Shown piece after piece: positions 45,521 through 53,304 of a stretch of DNA of 64,000 bases. How positions within the stretch are numbered: position 1 is the stretch's first letter; the number at the start of each line of letters is the position of its first letter. The translations under genes were made by a program, and so were the position numbers. The stretch is from the NCBI RefSeq assembly GCF_001514115.1, contig NZ_KQ948452.1, positions 412,460 to 476,459 of the forward strand, given 5' to 3'. The notes beneath the pieces are model-generated. The model did no database searches and was not told where the DNA came from. It saw only the letters and a program-made list of their open reading frames with translations. This stretch comes from Streptomyces olivochromogenes (GTDB lineage Bacteria > Actinomycetota > Actinomycetes > Streptomycetales > Streptomycetaceae).

Positions 45521-45736
45521 GTGCGGGCGGCTGCCGCAGGGGCGCGCGATCCCTACGCCCGCCTCGCCCGCGGCTGTCGGCCGCGCGGCTGCCGGGCACC
45601 GGCCCGCCGCGTCCACGGGCGCCGCGTGCGGTATGTCATCGGTGACGAACCGGGCCAGGTCAACGGCATGCGATGGCCCGCCGGCGCGCGCGTATCAGGC
45701 GCCGTTCCGGGCCCGCCGCACCCCGCGGTGAGCTGA
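45521..45736 (+). CDS. trpM: TrpM-like small protein between trpC and trpB
   Basis: A 71-aa basic protein with [18 protein letters not shown] followed by [17 protein letters not shown]. This region and the location between trpC and trpB match the small Streptomyces protein TrpM (trpX), reported in S. coelicolor to modulate tryptophan synthesis and development. Two CxxxxC-type cysteines are visible. Start choice is uncertain: GTG 45521 fits the GGGGGAG site at about 8 nt, while GTG 45512 or an ATG at 45431 would lengthen it. The codons have the usual G/C third-position bias. The gap to trpB is 233 nt. Confidence 0.65.
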   Translation: MRAAAAGARDPYARLARGCRPRGCRAPARRVHGRRVRYVIGDEPGQVNGMRWPAGARVSGAVPGPPHPAVS

Positions 45737-45969
45737 CGGCCCCGACTCCCTCGTGCCACGTCGTGGCGGCTGCTCGCCGTCGCGGCTCGGCCGCGGGCTT
45801 CCCGGCCGCCGCTTTCCGTATGCCCCGGCTCGTTTCCCGAGGATTTCGTCTCCGGGAAACGGCGGACGGGTGGGAAGCGAACGGTGTAGTCCGGGCGACC
45901 TGTGCGTGCGCGACCGACGTGACCCCTGTCGACCTGCAACCGGGGCTTTCGCCCCTGCGAGGTATCCGC

Positions 45970-47262
45970 ATGCCCAGCGAGTTCTTCATTCCCGACCCCG
46001 AGGGTCAAGTTCCCACCGCCGAGGGGTACTTCGGCGCGTTCGGCGGCAAGTTCATCCCGGAGGCGCTGGTCGCCGCCGTGGACGAGGTCGCCGTCGAGTA
46101 CGACAAGGCGAAGGCGGACCCCGAGTTCGCCCGCGAGCTCGACGACCTGCTCGTCCACTACACCGGGCGCCCGAGCTCACTCACCGAGGTGTCCCGCTTC
46201 GCCGAACACGCCGGTGGCGCGCGTGTCTTCCTCAAGCGCGAGGACCTCAACCACACCGGGTCCCACAAGATCAACAACGTGCTCGGTCAGGCCCTCCTCA
46301 CCAAGCGGATGGGCAAGACCCGCGTCATCGCCGAGACCGGCGCCGGTCAGCACGGCGTGGCCACCGCCACCGCCTGCGCGCTCTTCGGCCTCGAGTGCAC
46401 GATCTACATGGGTGAGATCGACACCCAGCGGCAGGCGCTCAACGTGGCCCGCATGCGCATGCTCGGCGCCGAGGTCATCGCCGTGAAGTCCGGCTCCCGC
46501 ACCCTCAAGGACGCCATCAACGAGGCCTTCCGGGACTGGGTCGCCAACGTCGACCGCACGCACTACCTCTTCGGGACCGTCGCGGGGCCGCACCCCTTCC
46601 CCGCCATGGTCCGCGACTTCCACCGTGTCATCGGCGTCGAGGCCCGGCGGCAGATCCTGGAGCGTGCCGGACGGCTCCCCGACGCCGCCATCGCCTGTGT
46701 CGGCGGCGGCTCCAACGCCATCGGCCTCTTCCACGCCTTCATCCCGGACGCGGACGTACGCCTCATCGGCTGCGAGCCCGCCGGGCACGGCGTGGAGACC
46801 GGGGAACACGCCGCGACCCTGACCGCCGGCGAACCCGGCATCCTGCACGGCTCGCGGTCGTACGTCCTCCAGGACGAGGAAGGGCAGATCACCGAGCCCT
46901 ACTCCATCTCGGCGGGCCTCGACTACCCGGGCATCGGACCCGAGCACTCCTACCTCAAGGACAGCGGCCGCGGCGAGTACCGCGCGGTCACCGACGACGC
47001 GGCCATGCAGGCCCTGCGCCTGCTCTCCCGCACCGAGGGCATCATCCCGGCGATCGAGAGTGCCCACGCGCTCGCCGGGGCCCTGGAGGTCGGCAGGGAG
47101 CTGGGCAAGGACGGGCTGATCATCGTCAACCTGTCCGGGCGCGGCGACAAGGACATGGACACGGCCGCCCGCTACTTCGGCCTGTACGACACCGCCGCCG
47201 ACGCCGTCGTCGAACCGGACGCCGACAGTGACACCGCCGAGATCGAGGGGGACGCCAAGTGA
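45970..47262 (+). CDS. trpB: Tryptophan synthase beta subunit
   Basis: A 430-aa PLP enzyme that condenses indole with serine. Motifs: [35 protein letters not shown] (PLP lysine in the HK pair), [44 protein letters not shown] and [12 protein letters not shown] 45970 is preceded by GCGAGG. Upstream in-frame sequence is not homologous and is excluded. The end overlaps trpA. The C-terminal 20 residues are acidic. Confidence 0.97.
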   Translation: MPSEFFIPDPEGQVPTAEGYFGAFGGKFIPEALVAAVDEVAVEYDKAKADPEFARELDDLLVHYTGRPSSLTEVSRFAEHAGGARVFLKREDLNHTGSHKINNVLGQALLTKRMGKTRVIAETGAGQHGVATATACALFGLECTIYMGEIDTQRQALNVARMRMLGAEVIAVKSGSRTLKDAINEAFRDWVANVDRTHYLFGTVAGPHPFPAMVRDFHRVIGVEARRQILERAGRLPDAAIACVGGGSNAIGLFHAFIPDADVRLIGCEPAGHGVETGEHAATLTAGEPGILHGSRSYVLQDEEGQITEPYSISAGLDYPGIGPEHSYLKDSGRGEYRAVTDDAAMQALRLLSRTEGIIPAIESAHALAGALEVGRELGKDGLIIVNLSGRGDKDMDTAARYFGLYDTAADAVVEPDADSDTAEIEGDAK

Positions 47263-48074
47263 GCGGCAACATCCAGCTGTTGAGCGACACCCTCGCCGCC
47301 GCGAAGGCGGAGGGGCGCTCCGCTCTCATCGCGTACCTGCCGGCCGGGTTCCCGACGGTCGACGGCGGGATCGCGGCCGTCAAGGCCGTCTTCGAGGGCG
47401 GCGCGGACGTCGTCGAGATCGGTCTGCCGCACAGCGACCCCGTTCTCGACGGGCCCGTCATCCAGACCGCCGACGACATCGCCCTCAAGGGCGGCGTCAA
47501 GATCGCCGACGTCATGCGCACGGTCCGCGAGGCGCACGGGGCCACCGGGAAGCCGGTGCTCGTCATGACGTACTGGAACCCCATCGACCGCTACGGTGTC
47601 GAGCGCTTCACCGCCGAACTGGCGGAGGCGGGCGGCGCGGGCTGCATCCTGCCGGATCTGCCCGTCCAGGAGTCGGCGCTGTGGCGTGAGCACGCGGAGA
47701 AGCACGGCCTCGCGACCGTCTTCGTCGTCGCGCCCAGCAGCAAGGACGCCAGGCTCGCCGAGATCACCGCGGCGGGCAGCGGCTTCGTGTACGCGGCCTC
47801 GCTGATGGGCGTCACGGGCACGCGGGAGTCCGTGGGGGCCCAGGCCCAGGACCTGGTGCGGCGCACCAAGGCCACCACCGAGCTGCCGGTCTGCGTCGGT
47901 CTCGGTGTCTCCAACGCCACCCAGGCGGCCGAGGTGGCCGGCTTCGCCGACGGTGTGATCGTCGGCTCGGCCTTCGTCAAGCGGATGCTCGACGCGCCGG
48001 ACGAGGCCGCGGGCCTCGACGCGGTCCGCGCCCTCGCGGGCGATCTGGCGAAGGGCGTGCGCGGCACGGCCTGA
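47259..48074 (+). CDS. trpA: Tryptophan synthase alpha subunit
   Basis: A 271-aa (beta/alpha)8 subunit that cleaves indole-3-glycerol phosphate and channels indole to TrpB. Motifs: [35 protein letters not shown] (catalytic Glu and Asp) and [26 protein letters not shown] residues near the C-terminus bind phosphate. GTG 47259 overlaps the trpB stop (GTGA). It is the last gene before a terminator at 48150. Confidence 0.97.
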   Translation: MSGNIQLLSDTLAAAKAEGRSALIAYLPAGFPTVDGGIAAVKAVFEGGADVVEIGLPHSDPVLDGPVIQTADDIALKGGVKIADVMRTVREAHGATGKPVLVMTYWNPIDRYGVERFTAELAEAGGAGCILPDLPVQESALWREHAEKHGLATVFVVAPSSKDARLAEITAAGSGFVYAASLMGVTGTRESVGAQAQDLVRRTKATTELPVCVGLGVSNATQAAEVAGFADGVIVGSAFVKRMLDAPDEAAGLDAVRALAGDLAKGVRGTA

Positions 48075-48149
48075 GACACCTTCCGCCGCGTACGCGTCCT
48101 GTTGCGTACGTAACGGACAATCCGCTCACTCGAACGGGTGGACCTGGGA

Positions 48150-48176
48150 CCGGGGAGGCGCGCTGCGCCTCCCCGG
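48150..48176 (+). terminator. Terminator of the trp operon
   Basis: A perfect 12-bp stem (CCGGGGAGGCGC, 48150-48161, with 48165-48176) and a three-base GCT loop, followed by TTCGTTCTG. It ends 15 nt before the start of the next gene. Confidence 0.75.
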
Positions 48177-48191
48177 TTCGTTCTGCCGGTT

Positions 48192-48968
48192 GTGAGCGAG
48201 AAGAACCGTGACGGAAAGCGCACCGCCCGCGAGCGGATGGCGGTCGAGCGAGAGAAGCAGAGGTCCGCGGACAAGCGCCGCCGGGCGCTGATCGTGGGCG
48301 CGTCGGTGGTGTGCGTCCTGGCCCTTGCCGGGGTGGTGGGCGTCCTGGCCGCGAACTCGGGCAAGGACAAGAAGAGCGCCGCGTCGGGTCCGGCCGTGTC
48401 GCCCTCGGGTGCGACCGGCAAGGACGGCCTCGCGATCCCCGTCGGCAAGGACGGCGCCAAGTCGACCCTCACGGTCTGGGAGGACTTCCGCTGCCCGGCC
48501 TGCCAGGCCTTCGAGACGGTGTACCGCCCGACGATCCACGAGCTGGTGGACGCAGGGAAGCTCAGGGTCGAGTACCACCTGGTCACGCTCATCGACGACG
48601 GCAGGGGAGGCAGCGGCTCCCGGCACGCGGCCAATGCCGCGGCCTGCGCCCAGGACGCCGGAAAGTTCACGGCGTACCACGACGTGCTGTACGAGAACCA
48701 GCCCAGCGAGACCACCGACGACTTCTCCAGCGACAGCAAGCTCATCGAGCTGGCGGGCAAGGTCGACGGCCTGGACACCCCCGCTTTCCAGAAGTGCGTC
48801 AAGGACGGCACGCACAACAGCTGGGTCGTGAAGTCGAACGCGGCCTTCCAGAGCAGCGGATTCCGGGGCACGCCGACCGTTCTGCTGGGCGGCAAGAACA
48901 TCTACGAGGACCAGACGATGACCCCCGCGAAGCTCAAGCAGCTGGTGGAGGCGGAGAACAAGGCCTGA
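48192..48968 (+). CDS. Membrane-anchored DsbA-like thioredoxin-fold protein
   Basis: A 258-aa protein with a basic cytoplasmic start (VSEKNRDGKRTARERMAVEREK), one transmembrane helix (about residues 33-54), and an extracellular DsbA/thioredoxin domain. The active site is Cys101-Pro-Ala-Cys104 in WEDFRCPACQAFE, and the cis-Pro loop is GFRGTPTVLLGGK. It probably oxidises secreted proteins; the gene at 16124 is a paralogue (CPVC). GTG 48192 lacks a Shine-Dalgarno and sits very close to the trp terminator. GACAAT at 48114-48119 is a possible -10. A terminator at 48988 follows. Confidence 0.88.
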   Translation: MSEKNRDGKRTARERMAVEREKQRSADKRRRALIVGASVVCVLALAGVVGVLAANSGKDKKSAASGPAVSPSGATGKDGLAIPVGKDGAKSTLTVWEDFRCPACQAFETVYRPTIHELVDAGKLRVEYHLVTLIDDGRGGSGSRHAANAAACAQDAGKFTAYHDVLYENQPSETTDDFSSDSKLIELAGKVDGLDTPAFQKCVKDGTHNSWVVKSNAAFQSSGFRGTPTVLLGGKNIYEDQTMTPAKLKQLVEAENKA

Positions 48969-48987
48969 GTCCCGCGTCGGCCCTGCT

Positions 48988-49013
48988 CCCCCGGCCCGGA
49001 CACGGGCCGGGGG
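48988..49013 (+). terminator. Terminator of the DsbA-like gene
   Basis: CCCCCGGCCCG (48988-48998) pairs with CGGGCCGGGGG (49003-49013) around GACA, 19 nt after the stop. Confidence 0.75.
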
Positions 49014-49057
49014 GCGGCTCATGTCGTTGCTCACGTCCTGACCCGAGTTGTGGCCTC

Positions 49058-49117
49058 TGTCACGATCCTTGTCACGGCCCGTGTCAGGGCCTCTGTCGGG
49101 GTCCCTGTTATGGACCC
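49058..49117. repeat. Degenerate 12-bp tandem repeat upstream of lgt
   Basis: Five 12-base units start with TGT (TGTCACGATCCT, TGTCACGGCCCG, TGTCAGGGCCTC, TGTCGGGGTCCC, TGTTATGGACCC). They lie in the 203-bp gap between the DsbA-like gene and lgt, ending 54 nt before the lgt ATG. TAGCGT at 49156 may be the lgt -10. Confidence 0.6.
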
Positions 49118-49171
49118 GTAGCCGGGCTGCTTGCCGTGGGTCCGGTCCGGCAGGGTAGCGTCGACCCTGCC

Positions 49172-50284
49172 ATGGATATCGCCTACATTCCCAGCCCGTC
49201 GCACGGTGTGGTGCACCTCGGCCCCATCCCGCTGCGCGGCTACGCGTTCTGCATCATCATCGGCGTCTTCGTAGCCGTCTGGCTCGGCAACAAACGCTGG
49301 ATCGCCCGGGGTGGGCGGCCCGGCACGGTGGCCGACATCGCGGTGTGGGCCGTCCCGTTCGGCCTGGTCGGCGGCCGGCTCTACCACGTGATCACGGACT
49401 ACGAGCTGTACTTCAGCGACGGCCGTGACTGGGTGGACGCCTTCAAGGTGTGGCAGGGCGGCCTCGGCATCTGGGGCGCGATCGCGCTCGGTGCGGTGGG
49501 CGCGTGGATCGGCTGCCGCCGACGCGGCATCCCGCTCCCCGCCTGGGCCGACGCCCTCGCACCCGGCATCGTCTTCGCCCAGGCCATCGGGCGCTGGGGC
49601 AACTGGTTCAACCAGGAGCTGTACGGCAAGGCGACGGACGTGCCGTGGGCGCTGCACATCACGTCCTCCACGGACGGACGCGTGCCGGGGTACTACCACC
49701 CGACGTTCCTGTACGAGTCCCTGTGGTGCATCGGCGTCGGCTTCCTCGTCATCTGGGCGGACCGCCGCTTCACGCTGGGCCACGGGCGGGCGTTCGCGCT
49801 GTACGTCGCCGCGTACTGCGTCGGCCGCGGCTGGATCGAGTACATGCGCGTCGACGACGCCCACCACATCCTGGGCCTGCGTCTCAACGACTGGACCGCG
49901 ATGGTGGTCTTCCTCCTCGCGGTGACCTACATCGTGGTGTCGGCGCGGCTGCGGCCGGGACGCGAGGAGGTCGTCGAGCCGGACGGGGACACCCCCGACG
50001 GGGATGCCGTCGCCCTCGACAAGACGGCCGACAACAAGGCCGAGGACAAGGCCGACAGCAAGGCTGACGACGAGTCCGACGAGACGACCGACAAGAAGTC
50101 CGACGACAAGAAGTCCGACGACAAGAAGTCCGACGGCAAGAAGCTCGACGGCAAGAAGCCCGACGCGAAGACGGACACCGAGTCCGACGAACCCGCGCAG
50201 TCCAAGGAGCCCGCGGAATCCGAGGAGCCCGAGGAGTCCGTGGAGGCGGCGCGGGGCGAGGCCGAGTCGGCCAAGAAGGTCTGA
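49172..50284 (+). CDS. lgt: Prolipoprotein diacylglyceryl transferase
   Basis: A 370-aa membrane enzyme that transfers diacylglycerol from phosphatidylglycerol to the Cys of prolipoproteins, the step before LspA. Seven helices are expected. Conserved motifs are VPFGLVGGRLYHVITDYELY (catalytic His of the HGGL-like region), FAQAIGRWGNWFNQELYG (the Lgt signature with Arg and Asn) and YHPTFLYESLW. Residues 270-370 form an unusual tail of repeated DDKKSD/DGKK and acidic Glu/Ser/Pro segments, likely cytoplasmic and disordered. ATG 49172 begins the conserved MDIAYIPSP. The start lacks a Shine-Dalgarno. Confidence 0.95.
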   Translation: MDIAYIPSPSHGVVHLGPIPLRGYAFCIIIGVFVAVWLGNKRWIARGGRPGTVADIAVWAVPFGLVGGRLYHVITDYELYFSDGRDWVDAFKVWQGGLGIWGAIALGAVGAWIGCRRRGIPLPAWADALAPGIVFAQAIGRWGNWFNQELYGKATDVPWALHITSSTDGRVPGYYHPTFLYESLWCIGVGFLVIWADRRFTLGHGRAFALYVAAYCVGRGWIEYMRVDDAHHILGLRLNDWTAMVVFLLAVTYIVVSARLRPGREEVVEPDGDTPDGDAVALDKTADNKAEDKADSKADDESDETTDKKSDDKKSDDKKSDGKKLDGKKPDAKTDTESDEPAQSKEPAESEEPEESVEAARGEAESAKKV

Positions 50285-50300
50285 CTTCCTCCAGTACGTC

Positions 50301-50340
50301 GAAGGGGGGTGCCGCGTCCTGGGACGCGGCGCCCCCCTTC
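50301..50340. terminator. Bidirectional terminator between lgt and the CitE-like gene
   Basis: GAAGGGGGGTGCCGCGTCC (50301-50319) pairs with the strand 50322-50340 with a single T-G mismatch. It lies 17 nt after lgt and directly at the end of the convergent operon (stop 50343). Confidence 0.8.
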
Positions 50341-50342
50341 GC

Positions 50343-51179
50343 TCATTTCCGGCGGGAGAGCGCCAGCGTGCGGCGGGCGCCCGCCACGACCGCCGCGTCC
50401 ACGAAGCGGCCGTCGGGCAGGGCCTGGGCGCCCGGCTCGGTGGCGGCGGCTTTCACGATGAGCTCGGCGGTCTCGACCTCGGCCGGGGTCGGGAGATAGG
50501 CGTGTTCGATCACCGGGAGCTGGCGGGGGTGGATGGCCGCACGCCCGAGGAAGCCCAGGGTGCGCCCGTGGGCGCAGGAGGCGGCCAGGCCTTCCAGGTC
50601 CCGGATGTCCGGGTAGATCGACTGTGTGGGCGGCGCGAGGCCGGCGGCCCGGGCGGCGACCACGATCCGGGCGCGGGCCCAGTCCAGACCCGCGTCCTCC
50701 CGAACGCCCAGGTCGGCCCGTAGGTCCGCCTCCCCCAGCCCGATGCCGCGCACCGCCGGATGGGCCGCGGCGATGGTGAAGGCGTGTTCGACACCGAGGG
50801 CGGTTTCCAGGAGGGCGTACAGGGGGATCGCGCCTCCCTCGGAGGGGGCCGAGTGCTCCGCGACCCGGACGACATCGGCCGGGGAGGTCACCTTGGGCAG
50901 CCGGAGGCCGGAGAGGCCGGGGAGCGGGGCGAGCGTCCTCAGGTCGGCCTCGGCGAGGGGACCGCTCAGCGCGTTCACGCGGACGTGGACCGGGACCGGG
51001 GGAGGGTCCGAGAGCAACTCGGCGGTGGCGGCGCGGGCGTACTTCTTGCGGTGCGGGGCGACCGCGTCCTCCAGGTCGATCAGGACGACGTCCGCGCCGG
51101 AGACGAGGGCCTTGGCCACCACTTCCGGGTGGTCTCCGGGGGCGTAGAGCCAGGTGAGCGGGAGGGCCGGGATCCTCAT
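50343..51179 (-). CDS. HpcH/HpaI-type CoA ester lyase (CitE-like)
   Basis: A 278-aa TIM-barrel lyase of the CitE/L-malyl-CoA lyase superfamily, which splits or forms 3-hydroxyacyl-CoA esters with Mg2+. Features are LYAPGDHPEVVAKALVSGADVVLIDLEDAVAP (acidic residues of strand 2), HVRVNAL (substrate Arg), LRLPKVTSPADV, ALLETALGVEHAF (metal Glu) and GLGEADLRADLG (metal Asp). ATG 51179 overlaps the stop of the CaiB gene (ATGA). It is the last cistron of the seven-gene operon that begins at 58291. The CoA substrate is unknown. Confidence 0.88.
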   Translation of the reverse strand: MRIPALPLTWLYAPGDHPEVVAKALVSGADVVLIDLEDAVAPHRKKYARAATAELLSDPPPVPVHVRVNALSGPLAEADLRTLAPLPGLSGLRLPKVTSPADVVRVAEHSAPSEGGAIPLYALLETALGVEHAFTIAAAHPAVRGIGLGEADLRADLGVREDAGLDWARARIVVAARAAGLAPPTQSIYPDIRDLEGLAASCAHGRTLGFLGRAAIHPRQLPVIEHAYLPTPAEVETAELIVKAAATEPGAQALPDGRFVDAAVVAGARRTLALSRRK

Positions 51180-52396
51180 AGGGCGCCTTCCGATCTGAGG
51201 GTGGTGATCTCGTCCTCGGACAGGCCGAGTTCGGTGAGGACGGCGTCCGTGTCGGCGCCGTGGGGGCGGCCCGTCCAGCGGATCGCGCCTGGGGTGGTGG
51301 AGAGCCGGAAGAGCACGTTCTGCATGCGCAGGGGGCCGAGTTCGGGGTCGGTGACGGTGGTGATCGTGTCCAGGGCCGCGTACTGCGGGTCCTCCATCAC
51401 ATCCCGTACGTCCTGGACCGGGGCCACCGCCGCCTCCGCCTTCTCGAAGGCGTCCAGGACCTCGGCGCGGCGGTGGCGGGCGATCCAGGAGCCCACCGCC
51501 TCGTCCAGGACGTCCGCGTGGCGAGCCCGGTCGGCGCCCGTCGCGAACCACGGTTCCTCGATCAGCTCCGGGCGTCCGACCAGCCGCATCAGCCGCTCGG
51601 CGATCGACTGGGCGGAGGTCGAGACGGCGACCCAGGAGCCGTCCGCCGTGCGATAGGTGTTGCGGGGCGCGTTGTTCGCGGAGCGGTTGCCGGTGCGGGG
51701 CTGGACGTAACCCAACTGGTCGTACCAGACCGGCTGTGGGCCGAGCACGGTGAGGATCGGCTCGATGATCGCCATGTCGACCACCTGGCCGCGGTCCGAG
51801 GCGTCGCGGGCGCGGAGCGCGGCCATGACGGCGTACGCCGTCGCCAGGCCCGCGATCGAGTCGGCCAGGCCGAAGGGCGGGAGGGTCGGCGGGGAGTCCG
51901 GTTCGCCGGTGATCGCCGCGAAGCCGCTCATCGCCTCGGCGAGGGTGCCGAAGCCGGGGCGGTGCGCGTACGGGCCGAACTGGCCGAAGGCGGTCACGCG
52001 GGCGAGGACGAGGCGGGGGTTGGCGGCCGACAGCTCCGCCCAGCCCAGGTCCCACTTCTCCAGGGTGCCGGGCCGGAAGTTCTCGATGATCACGTCGGCG
52101 GTGGCGGCGAGGCGCAGGAGGGTGGCGCGGCCGCCGGGCCTGGACAGGTCGAGGGTGATGGTGCGTTTGTTGCGGCCGAGGAGTTTCCACCACAGGCCGA
52201 TGCCGTCCTTCGACGGGCCGTGGCCCCGGGACGGGTCGGGCTTGGCCGGGTGCTCGACCTTGACGACCTCCGCGCCGAAGTCGCCGAGCATGGTGGCGGC
52301 GAGCGGTCCGGCGAACAGGGTGGCGAGGTCGAGGACGCGCAGTCCGGTGAGCGGACCGCGACGCGTCCCCGCCTCCGAGTCCGTATGCCCGCTCAT
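51176..52396 (-). CDS. CaiB/BaiF family CoA-transferase
   Basis: A 406-aa class III CoA-transferase that moves CoA between carboxylic acids. The N-terminus has LTGLRVLDLATLFAGPLAATMLGDFGAEVVKVEHP, a family hallmark. KRTITLDLSRPGG and IIENFRPGTLEKWDLG follow, and the catalytic Asp is probably that in GQVVDMAIIEPI. ATG 52396 overlaps the ribokinase stop by four bases. With the CitE-like lyase next door it suggests activation and cleavage of a short organic acid. Longer readings are excluded because they run into ribokinase. Confidence 0.9.
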   Translation of the reverse strand: MSGHTDSEAGTRRGPLTGLRVLDLATLFAGPLAATMLGDFGAEVVKVEHPAKPDPSRGHGPSKDGIGLWWKLLGRNKRTITLDLSRPGGRATLLRLAATADVIIENFRPGTLEKWDLGWAELSAANPRLVLARVTAFGQFGPYAHRPGFGTLAEAMSGFAAITGEPDSPPTLPPFGLADSIAGLATAYAVMAALRARDASDRGQVVDMAIIEPILTVLGPQPVWYDQLGYVQPRTGNRSANNAPRNTYRTADGSWVAVSTSAQSIAERLMRLVGRPELIEEPWFATGADRARHADVLDEAVGSWIARHRRAEVLDAFEKAEAAVAPVQDVRDVMEDPQYAALDTITTVTDPELGPLRMQNVLFRLSTTPGAIRWTGRPHGADTDAVLTELGLSEDEITTLRSEGAL

Positions 52397-53304
52397 GAGG
52401 TGTGCCGGGTGTTCGAGGCGGCCTGGGCGTCGATCTCGGAGCGGTACGGCATCGAGGACGAGGCGCCGACGCGCTGCACCGACAGGGACGCGGCCGTCGA
52501 CGCCCATGCGAGGGCGGCGCGCATCGGCCGGCCCTCGGCGAGCGCGACCGCCAGGGTGCCGACGAAGGTGTCGCCCGCGCCGGTCGAGTCCACGGCGGTG
52601 ACCCGGGGCGCGGGCACGGTGAGGGGTTCGGCGCCACGGGCCGCGTACAGACTGCCCGCCGCGCCGAGGGTGACCACGACTTCCGGTACCTGGTCGAGCA
52701 GGGCGGTGGCCGCTTCGCGGGGGTCGGTGACTCCGGTCAGCGCGGCGGCCTCGTGTTCGTTGGGCACCAACAGGTCGATGGAGGCGAGGAGTTCGGGCGG
52801 CAGGGACTGTACGGGGGAGGGGGTCAGGATGGTCCGGACGCTGTGACGGCGCGCGGCCTCGGCGCCCGCGAGGACGGCGGCCAGCGGGATCTCCAGCTGG
52901 AGCAGCAGCGCGTCGGCGCCGGCGATGAGGACCTCGTCGCCCGGGGCGAGGTGGTCGACGGTGGCGTTGGCGCCGGGGACGACGACGATCGCGTTGCCGC
53001 CCTCGTCGTCCACGACGATGTGCGCGGTGCCGGACGGGCCCTCGGTGGTGCGCAGGTGGTCGGTGTCCACGCCCGAGTGCTCCAGGGTCGTACGGAGCTG
53101 GGAGCCGAAGGCGTCGGCGCCCACCGCGCCGATCATCGAGACGTCGGAGCCCGCGTGGGCGGCGGCCACCGCCTGGTTGGCGCCCTTGCCGCCGGGGATC
53201 GTGCGGAACTCCCGTCCCGTCACGGTCTCTCCGCGCTGCGGGGCCTTCGCGACGTAGGCGACGAGGTCCATGTTCGTGCTGCCGAGCACGGCGATATGGG
53301 TCAT
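52393..53304 (-). CDS. rbsK: Ribokinase (PfkB family sugar kinase)
   Basis: A 303-aa PfkB kinase, most like ribokinase. HIAVLGSTNMDLVAYV, IPGGKGANQAVAAAHAG (sugar-binding signature 1) and VDSTGAGDTFVGTLAVAL (signature 2, catalytic Asp and anion hole) are intact. It would phosphorylate D-ribose to ribose 5-phosphate with ATP. ATG 53304 overlaps the stop of the preceding ADP-ribosylglycohydrolase gene (ATGA), as do the other joints of this operon. Substrate assignment to ribose is by similarity; other pentoses or nucleosides are possible. Confidence 0.9.
   Translation of the reverse strand: MTHIAVLGSTNMDLVAYVAKAPQRGETVTGREFRTIPGGKGANQAVAAAHAGSDVSMIGAVGADAFGSQLRTTLEHSGVDTDHLRTTEGPSGTAHIVVDDEGGNAIVVVPGANATVDHLAPGDEVLIAGADALLLQLEIPLAAVLAGAEAARRHSVRTILTPSPVQSLPPELLASIDLLVPNEHEAAALTGVTDPREAATALLDQVPEVVVTLGAAGSLYAARGAEPLTVPAPRVTAVDSTGAGDTFVGTLAVALAEGRPMRAALAWASTAASLSVQRVGASSSMPYRSEIDAQAASNTRHTS

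Noticed and set aside
45673..45969. In-frame extension upstream of trpB
   Set aside because: It overlaps the TrpM-like gene in another frame and has no homology to TrpB; ATG 45970 has a ribosome binding site and the conserved TrpB N-terminus.
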